Source of the DNA: RPQJ01 sp963706755
Lineage (GTDB): Bacteria; Pseudomonadota; Gammaproteobacteria; Steroidobacterales; Steroidobacteraceae
Reading direction: 5' to 3'
DNA: 64,000 bases
Assembly (NCBI GenBank): GCA_963706755.1
Contig: CAVPNH010000008.1
Coordinates: forward strand, 62,001-126,000
Shown here: in pieces, positions 1 to 11,705 of the stretch
How the letters are laid out: each line of letters starts with the position of its first letter
Numbering within the stretch: the first letter of the stretch is position 1
Translations under genes and position numbers: made by a program
Notes under the pieces: model-generated
Databases searched by the model: none
Seen by the model: the letters and a program-made list of their open reading frames with translations, nothing else
What the model was told of the DNA's origin: nothing

Positions 1-1
1 T

Positions 2-955
2 CGCATCACCGACCCGCGCGACTTCGGCCGCGTGGCCGTCCTCATGGGCGGCACCTCGTCGGAGCGCGAGGTCTCGCTCGACTCGGGACGCAACGTGCTC
101 GAGGCACTGCTGCGCCTCGGAGTGGACGCCGTCGCGGTGGACGGCATTCCCGAACTCGCCGGCCTGCTCGCCGCGCCTTCGGGCGGGCGCGTCGACCGCG
201 TGTTCAACATCCTCCACGGGCATCGCGGCGGTGGCGAGGACGGCGTCGTGCAGGGATTGCTCGACGCGCTCGGCGTTCCATACACGGGCTCCGGCGTGCT
301 CGGCTCGGCGCTGTCCATGGACAAGATCCGCACCAAGCAGGTGTGGCAGTCGCTCGGGCTTCCGACGCCGTCCTACGTCGGCCTGGAACGCGGCGACGAC
401 GTGGTCGCGGCCGCGCACAAGCTCGGCCTGCCGGTGATCGTGAAGCCGGCCTGCGAGGGATCGAGCGTCGGCGTGAGCCGTTGTTTCAAGGACTCGGATC
501 TTGCTGCCGCCGTCGAGCTTGCCGCGCGCTACGAGGGCCAGATGGTCGTCGAGCAGCTGATCCAGGGCGAGGAGTACACGGTGGCGATCCTGGGCTGCGA
601 GGCGCTGCCCTCGATCCGCATCGTGCCCGCGGGCGAGTACTACGACTACCACGCGAAATACGTCGCCGAGGACACGCAGTACATCTGTCCGGGAGCGACG
701 GGCGCCGTCGAGCAGGAATTCGGCAGCCTCGCGCTCGCCGCGTTCTTCGCCGTGGACTGCAGCGGCTGGGGCCGCGTGGATTTCATGCGTGACCGGTCGG
801 GCCGGCCGTGGCTGCTCGAGGTGAACACCGCCCCGGGCATGACGAGCCACTCGCTGGTACCCAAGGCCGCGCGCAACCGCGGCATCGAATTCGACGAGCT
901 CGTGTGGCGGGTGCTCGAGACGAGCCTGCCCAGGCAGGCGGCGGTGAGGGCGTGA
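2..955 (+). CDS. ddlB: D-alanine--D-alanine ligase, 5' end outside window
   Basis: Joins two D-alanines using ATP in the cytoplasm to make the peptidoglycan precursor dipeptide. The reading frame is open to the window edge and begins ITDPRDFGRVAVLMGGTSSE, matching the N-terminal DdlB region, so the true start lies upstream; a GTG at 32 is unlikely to be the start. ATP-grasp features visible are GSSVGVS, the VVEQLIQGEEYTV strand and the C-terminal LLEVNTAPGMTSHS metal/ATP site. The stop overlaps the ftsQ start (TGATG at 953-957), as expected for translational coupling in the division and cell-wall cluster. About 318 residues are present, near full length. Confidence 0.95.
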   Translation, partial: RITDPRDFGRVAVLMGGTSSEREVSLDSGRNVLEALLRLGVDAVAVDGIPELAGLLAAPSGGRVDRVFNILHGHRGGGEDGVVQGLLDALGVPYTGSGVLGSALSMDKIRTKQVWQSLGLPTPSYVGLERGDDVVAAAHKLGLPVIVKPACEGSSVGVSRCFKDSDLAAAVELAARYEGQMVVEQLIQGEEYTVAILGCEALPSIRIVPAGEYYDYHAKYVAEDTQYICPGATGAVEQEFGSLALAAFFAVDCSGWGRVDFMRDRSGRPWLLEVNTAPGMTSHSLVPKAARNRGIEFDELVWRVLETSLPRQAAVRA

Positions 956-1752
956 TGCTGGCGTTCTGGAAAAAGCGCAATCGCCGGCAGGCCCGCAGCG
1001 CGGACGCGTCTCCGGCGCGCGTCGTGAACTGGCGGGCGCTCGGAGTCACGGCCGCCGTCGTCGCGGGCTTCGCCGTGGCCGCGCTGCTCCTGATGCTGGC
1101 GCTCGACCGCCCGGTGCGCCGGGTGCTCGTCGAGGGCGCCTTCCAGCGGGTTTCGCCGCCCGAGATCGAGAGCGCCGTGACCGAGGTGGTGCACGGCGGA
1201 CTCGCCTCCGTGGACCTCGACGCCGTGCGCGAGCGCGTCGAGCGGATCGACTGGGTGGACCGGGTCGTCGTGCAGCGCCGCTGGCCGGATGCGGTCAGGG
1301 TCGTCGTCACCGAGCAGGTGGCCGCCGCGCGCTGGAACGACGCGGGACTCCTGAACGCCCGCGGCGAGCTCTTCATCCGCAACGCCCGTTACGTCCCGCC
1401 GGAGTTGCCGTTGCTGCAGGGCCCGGAAGGGAGCGAGGGCCCCGTCGCGCAGCTGTACCTGGACGCGCAGGGCCGCCTGCTCGAGGCGGGACTGCGCCTC
1501 ACCGGCGTGCGGCTCGACGAGCGTGGCGCGTGGCAGCTCGAGCTCGCCAACGGAATGGCGGTGAGGCTCGGCCGGCAGGCCGTCACCGACCGGCTCGAGC
1601 GCTTCATCCGGCTCGCGAGCCCGCTCGCCGCAAAGCGGCTCGCCGAGATCAATTACGTGGACATGCGCTACACCAACGGATTCAGCGTCGGCTGGAACGC
1701 GCGTTCCGCCCTCGCCGTGGCGCCGCAGGAGGCCGCAACACCCGATGCCTAA
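955..1752 (+). CDS. ftsQ: Cell division protein FtsQ
   Basis: Bitopic inner-membrane divisome protein linking early and late division proteins, predicted 265 aa. The start is the ATG overlapping the ddlB stop. A basic cytoplasmic segment (KKRNRRQ) is followed by one membrane helix at about residues 29-50, then the POTRA-like start VRRVLVEGAFQRVSPPEIE and a WPDAVRVVVTEQ region typical of FtsQ. The C-terminal beta domain ends with YVDMRYTNGFSVGW, the conserved region before the FtsQ tail. Its end overlaps the ftsA start by 8 bases. The family assignment is firm from motifs and position. Confidence 0.95.
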   Translation: MLAFWKKRNRRQARSADASPARVVNWRALGVTAAVVAGFAVAALLLMLALDRPVRRVLVEGAFQRVSPPEIESAVTEVVHGGLASVDLDAVRERVERIDWVDRVVVQRRWPDAVRVVVTEQVAAARWNDAGLLNARGELFIRNARYVPPELPLLQGPEGSEGPVAQLYLDAQGRLLEAGLRLTGVRLDERGAWQLELANGMAVRLGRQAVTDRLERFIRLASPLAAKRLAEINYVDMRYTNGFSVGWNARSALAVAPQEAATPDA

Positions 1753-2981
1753 GAAGACTGAACGCAACATGATCGTCGGGCTCGACATCGGCACCTCGAA
1801 GGTGGTGGCGATCGTCGGGCGAGCTCTGCCTCGACGGCACGATCGAGGTGGTGGGCCTGGGCTCGCATCCCTCGCGCGGGCTGAAGAGGGGCGTGGTCGT
1901 GAACATCGACTCGACCGTGCAGTCCATCCAGCGCGCGGTCGAGGAGGCCGAGCTCATGGCGGGCTGCGAGATCCACTCGGTGTTCGCCGGCATCGCCGGC
2001 AGCCACGTGCGCTCGCTCAACTCGCACGGCATCGTCGCGATCCGCGACAAGGAAGTGATGCCGGGCGACGTGGATCGCGTGATCGACGCGGCGCGCGCCG
2101 TGGCGATCCCGGCCGACCAGAAGATCCTGCACATCCTGCCGCAGGAATTCATCATCGACTCGCAGGAAGGCATCCGCGAGCCGATCGGCATGTCCGGCGT
2201 GCGCCTCGAGGCGAAGGTGCACATCGTCACCGGCGCCGACAGCGCCGCGCAGAACATCGTCAAGTGCGTGCAGCGCTGCGGGCTCGAGGTCGAGGACATC
2301 GTGCTCGAGCAGCTCGCCTCGAGCTACGCCGTGCTCGCCGAGGACGAGAAGGAACTCGGCGTCTGCCTGGTGGACATCGGCGGAGGCACGACCGACATCG
2401 CCGTGTTCTCGGGCGGCGCGATCCGCCACACCGCGGTGATTCCCATCGCCGGCGACCAGGTCACGAACGACATCGCGGTCAGCCTGCGCACGCCGACGCA
2501 CCACGCCGAGGAACTCAAGGTGCGCTATGCCTGCGCCCTGTCGCAGCTCGCGAATCCCGACGAGACCATCGAAGTGCCGAGCGTCGGCGACCGGCCGCCG
2601 CGCCGTCTCGCGCGCCAGACCCTGGCGGAGGTGGTCGAGCCCCGCTACGAGGAACTCTTCGCGCTGGTGCGGGAGGAACTCCGCCGCTCCGGCTTCGACG
2701 AGATGATCGCGGCGGGCGTCGTGCTCACCGGCGGCAGCGCCAAGATGGAAGGTGTCATCGACCTCGCCGAGGAAGTGTTCCACGCGCCGGTGCGGCTCGG
2801 CCTGCCGCAGGGCGTGAGCGGGCTCGTCGACGTCGTGCGGAATCCCATCCACGCGACCGGCGTCGGCCTGCTGCTTTTCGGGCGCGAGAACTACGTGCGC
2901 CGCGGTCGCACGGCGCCCGTGGCGAACGGGATGCGCAGCGTGGTCGACAGGATGCGCGCCTGGTTCCAGGGCAATTTCTGA
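1745..2981 (+). CDS. ftsA: Cell division protein FtsA, one apparent frameshift
   Basis: Actin-like protein that tethers FtsZ to the membrane. The N-terminus reads MIVGLDIGTSKVVAIVG (phosphate-1 motif), then the frame breaks at GGG 1817-1819. Removing one G restores GELCLDGTIEVVGLGSHPS and continues without interruption to 2981. The nucleotide-binding motif VDIGGGTTDIAVF, the VLTGGSAKMEG motif and the C-terminal amphipathic helix VDRMRAWFQGNF are all intact. The corrected protein is about 411 aa, normal for FtsA. Because FtsA is normally essential and the rest is perfectly conserved, I infer an extra base in the assembly, not a dead gene. Confidence 0.93.
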
Positions 2982-2988
2982 GGGAAAC

Positions 2989-3016
2989 GGTTAGCGGATA
3001 GGGGTTAGCGGTTAGT
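2989..3016. repeat. TAGCGGATAG-type short repeat, ftsA-ftsZ gap
   Basis: Tandem GGTTAGCGGATAG / GGTTAGCGGTTAG units directly after ftsA. Related strings occur in both orientations near 5503-5515, 7004-7105 and 23041-23070, always between genes. Function is not known from the sequence. Confidence 0.6.
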
Positions 3017-3147
3017 GAGGAATGGGGCGAGGGAATCGGAAGGGGTCAACAGGGCGATTCGCAGTCAGGAGATGGCGGGTCGTGGAAAGGCGGCGGCGGA
3101 ACGATCGAATTCGAGCGCGAGGCCCGGTGGAGCCACCGGTCCTCGCT

Positions 3148-3174
3148 GGTCACTGATCATTGGTCATTAGTCAC
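3148..3174. repeat. GGTCA(T/C)TGA-type short repeat upstream of ftsZ
   Basis: Repeated GGTCACT / GATCATT / GGTCATTAGTCAC units within the ftsA-ftsZ intergenic space, ending 21 bases before the ftsZ start. Low complexity and partly palindromic (TGATCA). I see no canonical promoter in the 2982-3195 gap that I would defend. Confidence 0.45.
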
Positions 3175-3195
3175 TTCTTATCGGAGCAGCAAACA

Positions 3196-4368
3196 ATGTT
3201 CGTACTTGCAGACAGCGAGAATCAGGGGGCCGTCATCAAGGTCGTCGGTGTCGGCGGCGGCGGCGGCAATGCAGTTACCCACATGGTCAGCTCGGGGATC
3301 GAGGGCGTGGACTTCGTCTGCATCAACACTGATTCGCAGGCGCTCAAGCACTCCAAGGTGAAGATGAGCCTGCAGATCGGTTCGAACATCACCAAGGGCC
3401 TCGGCGCCGGCGCTGATCCCGAAGTCGGCCGGCAGGCGGCGATGGAGGATCGCGACCGCATCGTCGAGCTGGTGGACGGGTCGGACATGATCTTCATCAC
3501 CGCCGGCATGGGCGGCGGCACGGGCACGGGCGCCGCGCCGGTCGTGGCGCAGGTCGCCAAGGAACTCGGGATCCTCACCGTCGCCGTGGTCACGAAGCCC
3601 TTCGAGATGGAAGGCAACAAGCGCCTCGCGCTGGCCGACCAGGGCATCGCCGAACTGGGCAAGTACGTCGATTCGCTGATCACGATCCCGAACCAGAAGC
3701 TGCTCACGGTGCTCGGCGGCGACACCACGCTGCTCGACGCGTTCAAGACCGCGAACCAGGTGTTGCAGGGCGCGGTGCAGGGCATCGCCGAACTCATCAC
3801 GCGGCCGGGCCTCATCAACGTGGACTTCGCCGACGTGAAGACGGTGATGGCCGAGACGGGCATGGCGATGATGGGCTCGGGTGCCGCGAGCGGTGAGAAT
3901 CGCGCGCGCCTGGCGGCCGAGGCCGCGATCTCGAGCCCGCTGCTCGAGGACGTGAACCTCTCCGGTGCGCACGGCCTGCTGATCAACGTCACCGCGGGCA
4001 TGGACCTCCGCACCAGCGAGTTCCACGTCGTCGGCGACACCATCAAGCAGTACGCGTCCGAGGATGCGACCGTGGTCGTGGGCTACGTCATCGACCCGGA
4101 GATGACCGACCAGATCCGCGTCACCGTGGTCGCGACGGGCATCGGCCGGCCGGCGGCGATCCGCGGGATCCCGGTGGGCGCCCAGCCGAAAGTCGAGGTG
4201 GTCTCAGGCGGGCGCACCACGCGTCGGTCGACGGAGAGCTACGCCGACTACGAGACGCCAGCGAACCTCAGGCGCCGCCAGCGCGCCGTCGGGGACGACC
4301 TGCGCGCCGACGCGACGGGCGAGCAGTACCTGGACATCCCGGCGTTCCTGCGTCGGCAGGCAGACTGA
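3196..4368 (+). CDS. ftsZ: Cell division protein FtsZ
   Basis: Tubulin-like GTPase that forms the cytokinetic ring; predicted 390 aa. I chose ATG 3196 (MFVLADSENQGAVIKVVG) because a GGAG ribosome site lies 9 bases upstream and it matches family N-termini; an in-frame upstream start at 3160 is less likely. The GTP-binding signature GGGTGTGAAPVVA, the T7 loop region NVDFADVKTVM and the C-terminal partner-binding peptide YLDIPAFLRRQ are present. It follows ftsA after a 214-base gap that contains short repeats, so it could also have its own promoter. Confidence 0.98.
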   Translation: MFVLADSENQGAVIKVVGVGGGGGNAVTHMVSSGIEGVDFVCINTDSQALKHSKVKMSLQIGSNITKGLGAGADPEVGRQAAMEDRDRIVELVDGSDMIFITAGMGGGTGTGAAPVVAQVAKELGILTVAVVTKPFEMEGNKRLALADQGIAELGKYVDSLITIPNQKLLTVLGGDTTLLDAFKTANQVLQGAVQGIAELITRPGLINVDFADVKTVMAETGMAMMGSGAASGENRARLAAEAAISSPLLEDVNLSGAHGLLINVTAGMDLRTSEFHVVGDTIKQYASEDATVVVGYVIDPEMTDQIRVTVVATGIGRPAAIRGIPVGAQPKVEVVSGGRTTRRSTESYADYETPANLRRRQRAVGDDLRADATGEQYLDIPAFLRRQAD

Positions 4369-4381
4369 CGATGGTGGCGGT

Positions 4382-4405
4382 ACCCCGTCCCGGTGGGGGC
4401 GGGGT
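4382..4405 (+). terminator. GC-rich hairpin after ftsZ, possible attenuator
   Basis: ACCCCG (4382-4387) pairs with CGGGGT (4400-4405), extended inside by CCC/GGG pairing. It lies 13 bases beyond the ftsZ stop. There is no T-tract, so an intrinsic terminator is doubtful; it could stabilise the 3' end or pause transcription. Confidence 0.3.
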
Positions 4406-4577
4406 CGCTCCGCGGGCCGGCGGATGGTCGGGTGGCCGCCGGCGACCCTTGGGCAGGGGCTGGTGGCGTGAAAAATGTCCCGTCTATTCATCAGCTTATG
4501 TCGCAGGCAGGTGCCATGATATTCTTGCGAGCTGACCATTCAAGGGCGCGCGCGCCTGGCGCGGCTACGACCCCGAG

Positions 4578-5492
4578 ATGCTGAAACAACGAACACTGAA
4601 GAACTCGATCCGTGCCACCGGCGTCGGCCTGCACACGGGCAAGAAGGTCCTGATGGTGCTGCGGCCGGCCCCGGCCGACCACGGCATCTGGTTCCGTCGC
4701 ACCGATCTCGACCAGCCGATCGACATCCCGGCGCGCGCCGGGAACGTCGGCGAGACGACGCTCGGCACGACGATCGTGAAGGACGGGGTCAAGGTCTCGA
4801 CGATCGAGCACCTGCTGTCCGCCCTTGCGGGCCTCGGCATCGACAACGCGATCATCGAACTCAGCTCCGGCGAAGTGCCGATCATGGACGGCAGCGCGGG
4901 CCCCTTCGTGTTCCTGCTGCAGTCCGCGGGCATCGAGGAGCAGAACGCGCCGAAGAAGTTCGTGCGCATCAAGAAGAGCGTCAAGGTCGAGGACGGCGAG
5001 AAGTGGGCCCGCTTCGATCCCTACGACGGCTTCAAGGTGAACTTCGAAATCGAGTTCGACCACCCGGTGTTCAAGCGCCGCTCGCAGGTCGCCTCGATGG
5101 ATTTCTCGACGACCACGTTTCTGCGCGAAGTGAGCCGCGCCCGGACCTTCGGCTTCATGCGCGATCTCGAGTACATGCGCTCGCGCAACCTTGCGCTCGG
5201 CGGCAACCTCGACAACGCGATCGTCCTCGACGACTACCGGATCCTGAACGAGGACGGGCTGCGCTACGAGGACGAGTTCGTGAAGCACAAGGTCCTCGAT
5301 GCGATCGGCGACCTCTACCTGCTCGGGCACGGCCTGATCGGCGAATTCAGCGGCTACAAGTCCGGCCACGGGCTGAACAACCGCCTGCTGCGCACGCTCA
5401 TCGCCGACAGCGAGGCCTGGGAGGACGTGACGTTCGAGACGCTGCAGGACGCGCCGATTTCTTACGTGGCTGCTGCTGCCGCGACGGCGTGA
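4578..5492 (+). CDS. lpxC: UDP-3-O-acyl-N-acetylglucosamine deacetylase
   Basis: Zinc-dependent cytosolic deacetylase for the first committed step of lipid A synthesis; 304 aa, the usual length. The metal ligands are visible as H78 (STIEHLLSALAG) and H237/D241 (VKHKVLDAIGDLYLLG), with general base E77 and catalytic H264 (KSGHGLNN). The start MLKQRTLKNSIRATGVGLHTG matches family N-termini exactly. It is the last gene of the division and cell-wall block. The 209-base gap after ftsZ probably holds its own promoter, but I cannot point to convincing -35/-10 boxes. Confidence 0.98.
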   Translation: MLKQRTLKNSIRATGVGLHTGKKVLMVLRPAPADHGIWFRRTDLDQPIDIPARAGNVGETTLGTTIVKDGVKVSTIEHLLSALAGLGIDNAIIELSSGEVPIMDGSAGPFVFLLQSAGIEEQNAPKKFVRIKKSVKVEDGEKWARFDPYDGFKVNFEIEFDHPVFKRRSQVASMDFSTTTFLREVSRARTFGFMRDLEYMRSRNLALGGNLDNAIVLDDYRILNEDGLRYEDEFVKHKVLDAIGDLYLLGHGLIGEFSGYKSGHGLNNRLLRTLIADSEAWEDVTFETLQDAPISYVAAAAATA

Positions 5493-5502
5493 AGAAACCC
5501 GC

Positions 5503-5515
5503 TAGTCACTATCCG
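5503..5515. repeat. Short CACTATCCGC-type repeat
   Basis: TAGTCACTATCCGCTG after lpxC, a single unit of the same family as the copies at 2989, 7004-7105 and 23041. Confidence 0.4.
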
Positions 5516-5523
5516 CTGTCTTC

Positions 5524-5841
5524 TCACGAACCGCTCTCCGTTCCCGGCGCCGGCCTCCGGACCCTCACGCTGATCTTCCCCGCCACGGGCTCACCGAGCT
5601 GGCCTAGCCGCTGTTTCAGGGCCGGACCCGCGTAACGGACGCGCGCCGCCCAGGCGGCAGAATCCACGATGACGACCAGGTCCTCGCCCCGGTGGGTGGC
5701 CGAGACCACGTGTGCACGGAGCGCCTCGGGTAATTCGCGCCGGACGATCGCCGACAGCGACCCCGCCTCCGCGGCCCGCCGCGCGAGCTGCTCCAGCGCG
5801 CCCATCGACGTGCCGAACAGGGGCTTGAGAGGGTTCGCCAT
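5524..5841 (-). CDS. dciA: DUF721/DciA-family protein (replicative helicase operator)
   Basis: Predicted 105 aa from ATG 5841 (MANPLKPLFGTSMGALEQLA). The pattern of an N-terminal helix followed by SAIVRRELPEALRAHVVSATHRGEDLVVIVDSAAWAARVRY fits the DUF721 domain. DciA is known to assist loading of DnaB in the many bacteria that lack DnaC. It lies convergent to lpxC and divergent from the M23 peptidase, a placement common in gammaproteobacteria. The frame extends upstream to 5949, but the LFINYLLI stretch there is probably untranslated leader. Confidence 0.85.
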   Translation of the reverse strand: MANPLKPLFGTSMGALEQLARRAAEAGSLSAIVRRELPEALRAHVVSATHRGEDLVVIVDSAAWAARVRYAGPALKQRLGQLGEPVAGKISVRVRRPAPGTESGS

Positions 5842-6078
5842 AATCAATAAATAGTTTATAAACAGGCGTGATTGATTGCCAGCGAAAGGCGGTTCCTTCA
5901 TAGTCTGCCAACTCTCGGCTGGGCAGGTCCACCTTCCGGTCGCCAACATGCAAAACGTCGGCGACGGGCTGGTGCCTTGGCGTTACGTCAAACGCTCCGC
6001 CTGGATCATCGAGCGGTGTCGTCCGCTGCTGCGGACTCGCCTGTTCTTGTCATCGGCTGCCACGGGTTTCGCGCCGCG

Positions 6079-6994
6079 ATGAAATTCAGCATTGTCTCGA
6101 GCCAGACTGGAAAGGTCCGGCAGTTCGATTTGACGCGGCGCAAGGTCCTTCTTGGGGTCCTCGGCGTCGCGCTGCCGGCCGTTGCCCTGGTTTTCGGGGC
6201 GGGCCTGCAGGTTGGTCGCTTCGTCGTCCGGACCGCTCAGGAACGAGCAGCTGGCGCGCGCGGTGGACCAGCAGCGCATGGATCTCAAGGCCGTGCGTGG
6301 CCAGCTCCAGGGCAAGGTCGACGCGCTCGCCTCGCGTGTCGGCATGATGAACGCCCACATGATCCGGCTCGACGCGCTCGGCCGCCGCATCACGGATCTC
6401 GCCGACCTCGATCACGGCGAATTCGACTTCGACAAGCCGCCGCCGGCAGGCGGCCCCGAGGGCGGTGAGCAGATGTCCGGCTCGGCGCAGGTGCCGGAGC
6501 TCACGGTCGTGCTCGACGCGCTCGAGGACCAGCTCGCCGACCGCGAGCGCCAGCTCACCGTGCTCGAGAGCCTCATGTCCACGCGCCACCTCGGCGACCG
6601 CATCCTGCCGGGCGGGTTGCCGGTGATCGGCGGCTGGATTTCCTCGCATTTCGGATTCCGCTCCGATCCGATCACCGGGCACGCGGCGTTTCATTCGGGC
6701 GTCGACGTCGCGGCGGTACCCGGCAGCCGGGTGATCGCAACGGGTCCCGGGGTCGTGACCTTCGCCGGCTACAGGACCGGCTACGGAAACGTGGTGGAAA
6801 TCACGCACCCCACAGGCTACGTCACGCTCTACGGCCACAATTCGCGAAACCTGGCGCACGAAGGCGACATGGTCCAGAAGGGCCAGCCGATCGCCATCAT
6901 CGGCAGCACCGGTCGCTCGACGGGCACGCACGTGCACTTCGAAGTCGAGCGCAATGGCAGCCCCGTGAACCCCACGCGGTACATGGGCAGCTGA
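6079..6994 (+). CDS. M23-family murein peptidase with coiled coil, one apparent frameshift
   Basis: Membrane-anchored zinc endopeptidase of the LytM/NlpD type. The start MKFSIVSSQTGKVRQFDLTRR leads into a membrane helix (VLLGVLGVALPAVALVFGAGL). The frame slips at GG 6240-6241; dropping one G gives VVRTAQNEQLARAVDQQR and the rest of the protein. A coiled-coil segment follows, then the peptidase domain with FHSGVD (zinc ligands H and D) and GTHVHFEV (HxH). The corrected length is about 304 aa. Position between dciA and secA matches the conserved gammaproteobacterial arrangement. Intact motifs on both sides of the break suggest an extra base, not decay. Confidence 0.88.
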
Positions 6995-7003
6995 AGCCGC
7001 GGA

Positions 7004-7105
7004 GAGCGGATAGGGGATAGCGGACAGCGGATAGTCAGAAGGGGCAGCTTGCGGCGGCGGGCTTCATCCCCACTATCCGCCATCCGCTATTCACTATCCG
7101 CTTTC
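7004..7105. repeat. Inverted clusters of ATAGCGGATAG / CTATCCGCTAT units
   Basis: Units such as GCGGATAGGGGATAGCGG (from 7006) are followed 40 bases later by their reverse complement, CACTATCCGCCATCCGCTAT (from 7071), so the M23-secA intergenic RNA could fold into a long imperfect hairpin. Same family as the repeats at 2989 and 23041. Confidence 0.6.
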
Positions 7106-7153
7106 CTGTAAAATCCCCCGGTTTCCCCGACCCCTTCCCTCCCTGGAGCCCCA

Positions 7154-9942
<2,789 letters not shown>

Positions 9943-9949
9943 GAAAAGA

Positions 9950-10070
9950 GGGGACATTCTCCTTTTCGAGAAATAGGGGACATTCCCCTCATTGGACTTT
10001 GAACGCATACACCCGCGTCTGGCCTGAAACAGGGGAATGTCCCCTATTTCTCGAAAAGGAGAATGTCCCC
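9950..10070. repeat. Perfect 39-bp inverted repeat built from GGGGACATTCYCC palindromes
   Basis: Arms 9950-9988 and 10032-10070 are exact reverse complements separated by 43 bases. Each arm contains two GGGGACATTC-type palindromic cores separated by TTTTCGAGAAATA. It begins 8 bases after the secA stop and runs into the mutT 5' end. It resembles a REP doublet (BIME) in architecture; no REP-associated transposase gene is in the window. Confidence 0.85.
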
Positions 10071-10460
10071 ATTTTTCTCGAGGTCGTTGCCGGCGCGCTG
10101 TTCGACGCGGACGGCCGCGTGCTGATCGCGCAGCGGCCGGTCGGCAAGGCGCTGGCCGGGCGATGGGAATTCCCGGGCGGAAAACTGCACGACGGCGAGG
10201 ATGCCCGTGCCGGGCTGGTACGCGAGCTGCGCGAAGAGCTGGGCGTAGAGGTGAGTGACGCGGAGCGCCTCATCCGTTACTCGCATGCATATCCCGAGCG
10301 GGTCGTGCGCCTCGACCTGTGGCTGGTCAAGTCGTGGAGCGGCAAGGCTCGCAGCCTCGACGGCCAGGCGCTCAAGTGGGTGAAACCGGAGGATCTCGGC
10401 TTCGAGGACATGCTCGAGGCCGACCAGCCCATGATCGACGCGCTGCTCGCGCGGACCTGA
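9999..10460 (+). CDS. mutT: Nudix hydrolase, MutT (8-oxo-dGTP pyrophosphatase) type
   Basis: The conserved core VVAGALFDADGRVLIAQRP followed by WEFPGGK and the Nudix box G(x5)E(x7)RELREELG (GKLHDGEDARAGLVRELREELG region) is unmistakable. The product cleans oxidised guanine nucleotides from the precursor pool. The start is uncertain: the family N-terminus normally begins a few residues before VVAGA, but that stretch here is the palindromic repeat 9950-10070. No ATG, GTG or TTG lies in frame near it; the nearest in-frame candidate is TTG 9999, within the loop between the repeat arms. The repeat may have replaced the native start. Confidence 0.85.
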   Translation: MNAYTRVWPETGECPLFLEKENVPIFLEVVAGALFDADGRVLIAQRPVGKALAGRWEFPGGKLHDGEDARAGLVRELREELGVEVSDAERLIRYSHAYPERVVRLDLWLVKSWSGKARSLDGQALKWVKPEDLGFEDMLEADQPMIDALLART

Positions 10461-10544
10461 ACCGGCGGCGCGCCACTCCCTGCCGCGCTTCGTCGCCGCC
10501 GGGCGTGTCCGGCGCATGGCACGCTGGACGAGGGCCGGTTCCCG

Positions 10545-10745
10545 TCAGGTCAGCAGTGGCCGCTCACCCGAGCCGTCGTCCCCGTCCGTCGTCGAGGTGA
10601 TTTCCTCTCCCGGGATCACGTGCTTCTCGGCGATCCACGCGCCGAGGTCGATCAGCTTGCAGCGCTCGCTGCAGAACGGCCGGTACGGCGAGGCCTCGGA
10701 CCACTCGACCAGGCGCTGGCAGGTGGGGCAGGAAACGGTCGGCAT
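10545..10745 (-). CDS. yacG: DNA gyrase inhibitor YacG
   Basis: 66-aa zinc protein with the CPTC-x15-CSERC four-cysteine site (PTVSCPTCQRLVEW and PFCSERCKLIDLGAW). YacG is known to bind GyrB and block gyrase activity. The acidic C-terminus (DGDDGSGE) is typical. It is the last gene of the pilD-coaE-zapD-yacG strand set, 22 bases after zapD, and converges on mutT. Confidence 0.93.
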   Translation of the reverse strand: MPTVSCPTCQRLVEWSEASPYRPFCSERCKLIDLGAWIAEKHVIPGEEITSTTDGDDGSGERPLLT

Positions 10746-10767
10746 CGCGAGCTCGCGCCGGGGCGCC

Positions 10768-11574
10768 TCAGGTGCAGGTCGACAGCGTGAAGCGCACGTC
10801 CTCTGTCGCCTGCAAGGGACGATTGTCGGCGTCCTGCCAGTAGAGGAAGCGAATGCTGCAACGATAGTGGCTGCCGCTGATCTCGGGGTAGATGTCCGAG
10901 TCCGCCGGCAGTGACACGCGGATCATCTGCGCCGGAATGTCGCGGTCGAGCGTCAGGTGGAACACGCCGCCCACCGCGACCTCGGGGCGCGAGCGCGCCT
11001 GCTCGCGCGTCATCCACAGCAGTTCGCCGACCGCGTCGCCCAGCGGGCGGATCACGGCCAGCCAGTGCGCGAAGTCCGCGCCGCGGATCTCGTCCGGCAG
11101 GTTGAGCCAGTGCGTGTAGTTCGGCAGGTCGAATTCGCAGGTGCCGCCGGGAATCGTGCTGCGGTGCTTGATCGCGTTCAGGAACTCGGAGTCGCGCAGC
11201 TTCTGCATGAAGAGTGCGCCGACGCTCGCGAGGTCCTCGCGCATGCCGTGCAGCTTCGTGAGCAGCACGCGCAGCCGCGCCGCGTCCACGCCCGGCCGCG
11301 TGTTGAACGTGGACAGCTGCGTCATCTGCCGCTCGAGTTCCTTGAGCACCTCGGCGCGCACGTCCCCACGCTGCGTGACGGTGAGGATCTCGAGCAGGGC
11401 CGCCACGGCCGCGCGCGTGGACCACGAATCGGCCTTGGTGTGGTGGTGGACCGCCTCCTGGTAGAGGAAGTCGAGGCGCAGGAAGTTGCGCATCCGCTCG
11501 TTGAGCGGCTGCTCATAGAAGACCAAGCGGGTAGCCGCTCCCGCCGAGGGCACGATGGCCTCGTACGCATTCAT
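10768..11574 (-). CDS. zapD: Cell division protein ZapD
   Basis: FtsZ-bundling factor of gammaproteobacteria, predicted 268 aa from ATG 11574 (MNAYEAIVPSAGAATRLVFYEQPLNERMRNFLRLDFLY), a start matching the family. Conserved ZapD stretches EFDLPNYTHWLN and HYRCSIRFLYW are present. The same frame happens to stay open far upstream through coaE and pilD; that is a GC-rich coincidence and not a fusion. A palindromic repeat lies between it and coaE, so it may be separately expressed. Confidence 0.93.
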   Translation of the reverse strand: MNAYEAIVPSAGAATRLVFYEQPLNERMRNFLRLDFLYQEAVHHHTKADSWSTRAAVAALLEILTVTQRGDVRAEVLKELERQMTQLSTFNTRPGVDAARLRVLLTKLHGMREDLASVGALFMQKLRDSEFLNAIKHRSTIPGGTCEFDLPNYTHWLNLPDEIRGADFAHWLAVIRPLGDAVGELLWMTREQARSRPEVAVGGVFHLTLDRDIPAQMIRVSLPADSDIYPEISGSHYRCSIRFLYWQDADNRPLQATEDVRFTLSTCT

Positions 11575-11618
11575 GACCGTATTCTGCTCTAGGCCCTCCG
11601 AGGGGCACAACCGCGGCT

Positions 11619-11686
11619 GGGGACATTCCCCTGTTCCCGGTCTCACCTTCTGCTCCGGCTGCCGCTGGGGAAAGGGGAATGTCCCC
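11619..11686. repeat. GGGGACATTCCCC palindromes in inverted pair
   Basis: GGGGACATTCCCC at 11619-11631 and GGGGAATGTCCCC at 11674-11686, reverse complements of each other, in the coaE-zapD gap. Same family as 9950-10070. Confidence 0.8.
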
Positions 11687-11705
11687 TGCTCATGCTCGAT
11701 GGAGC

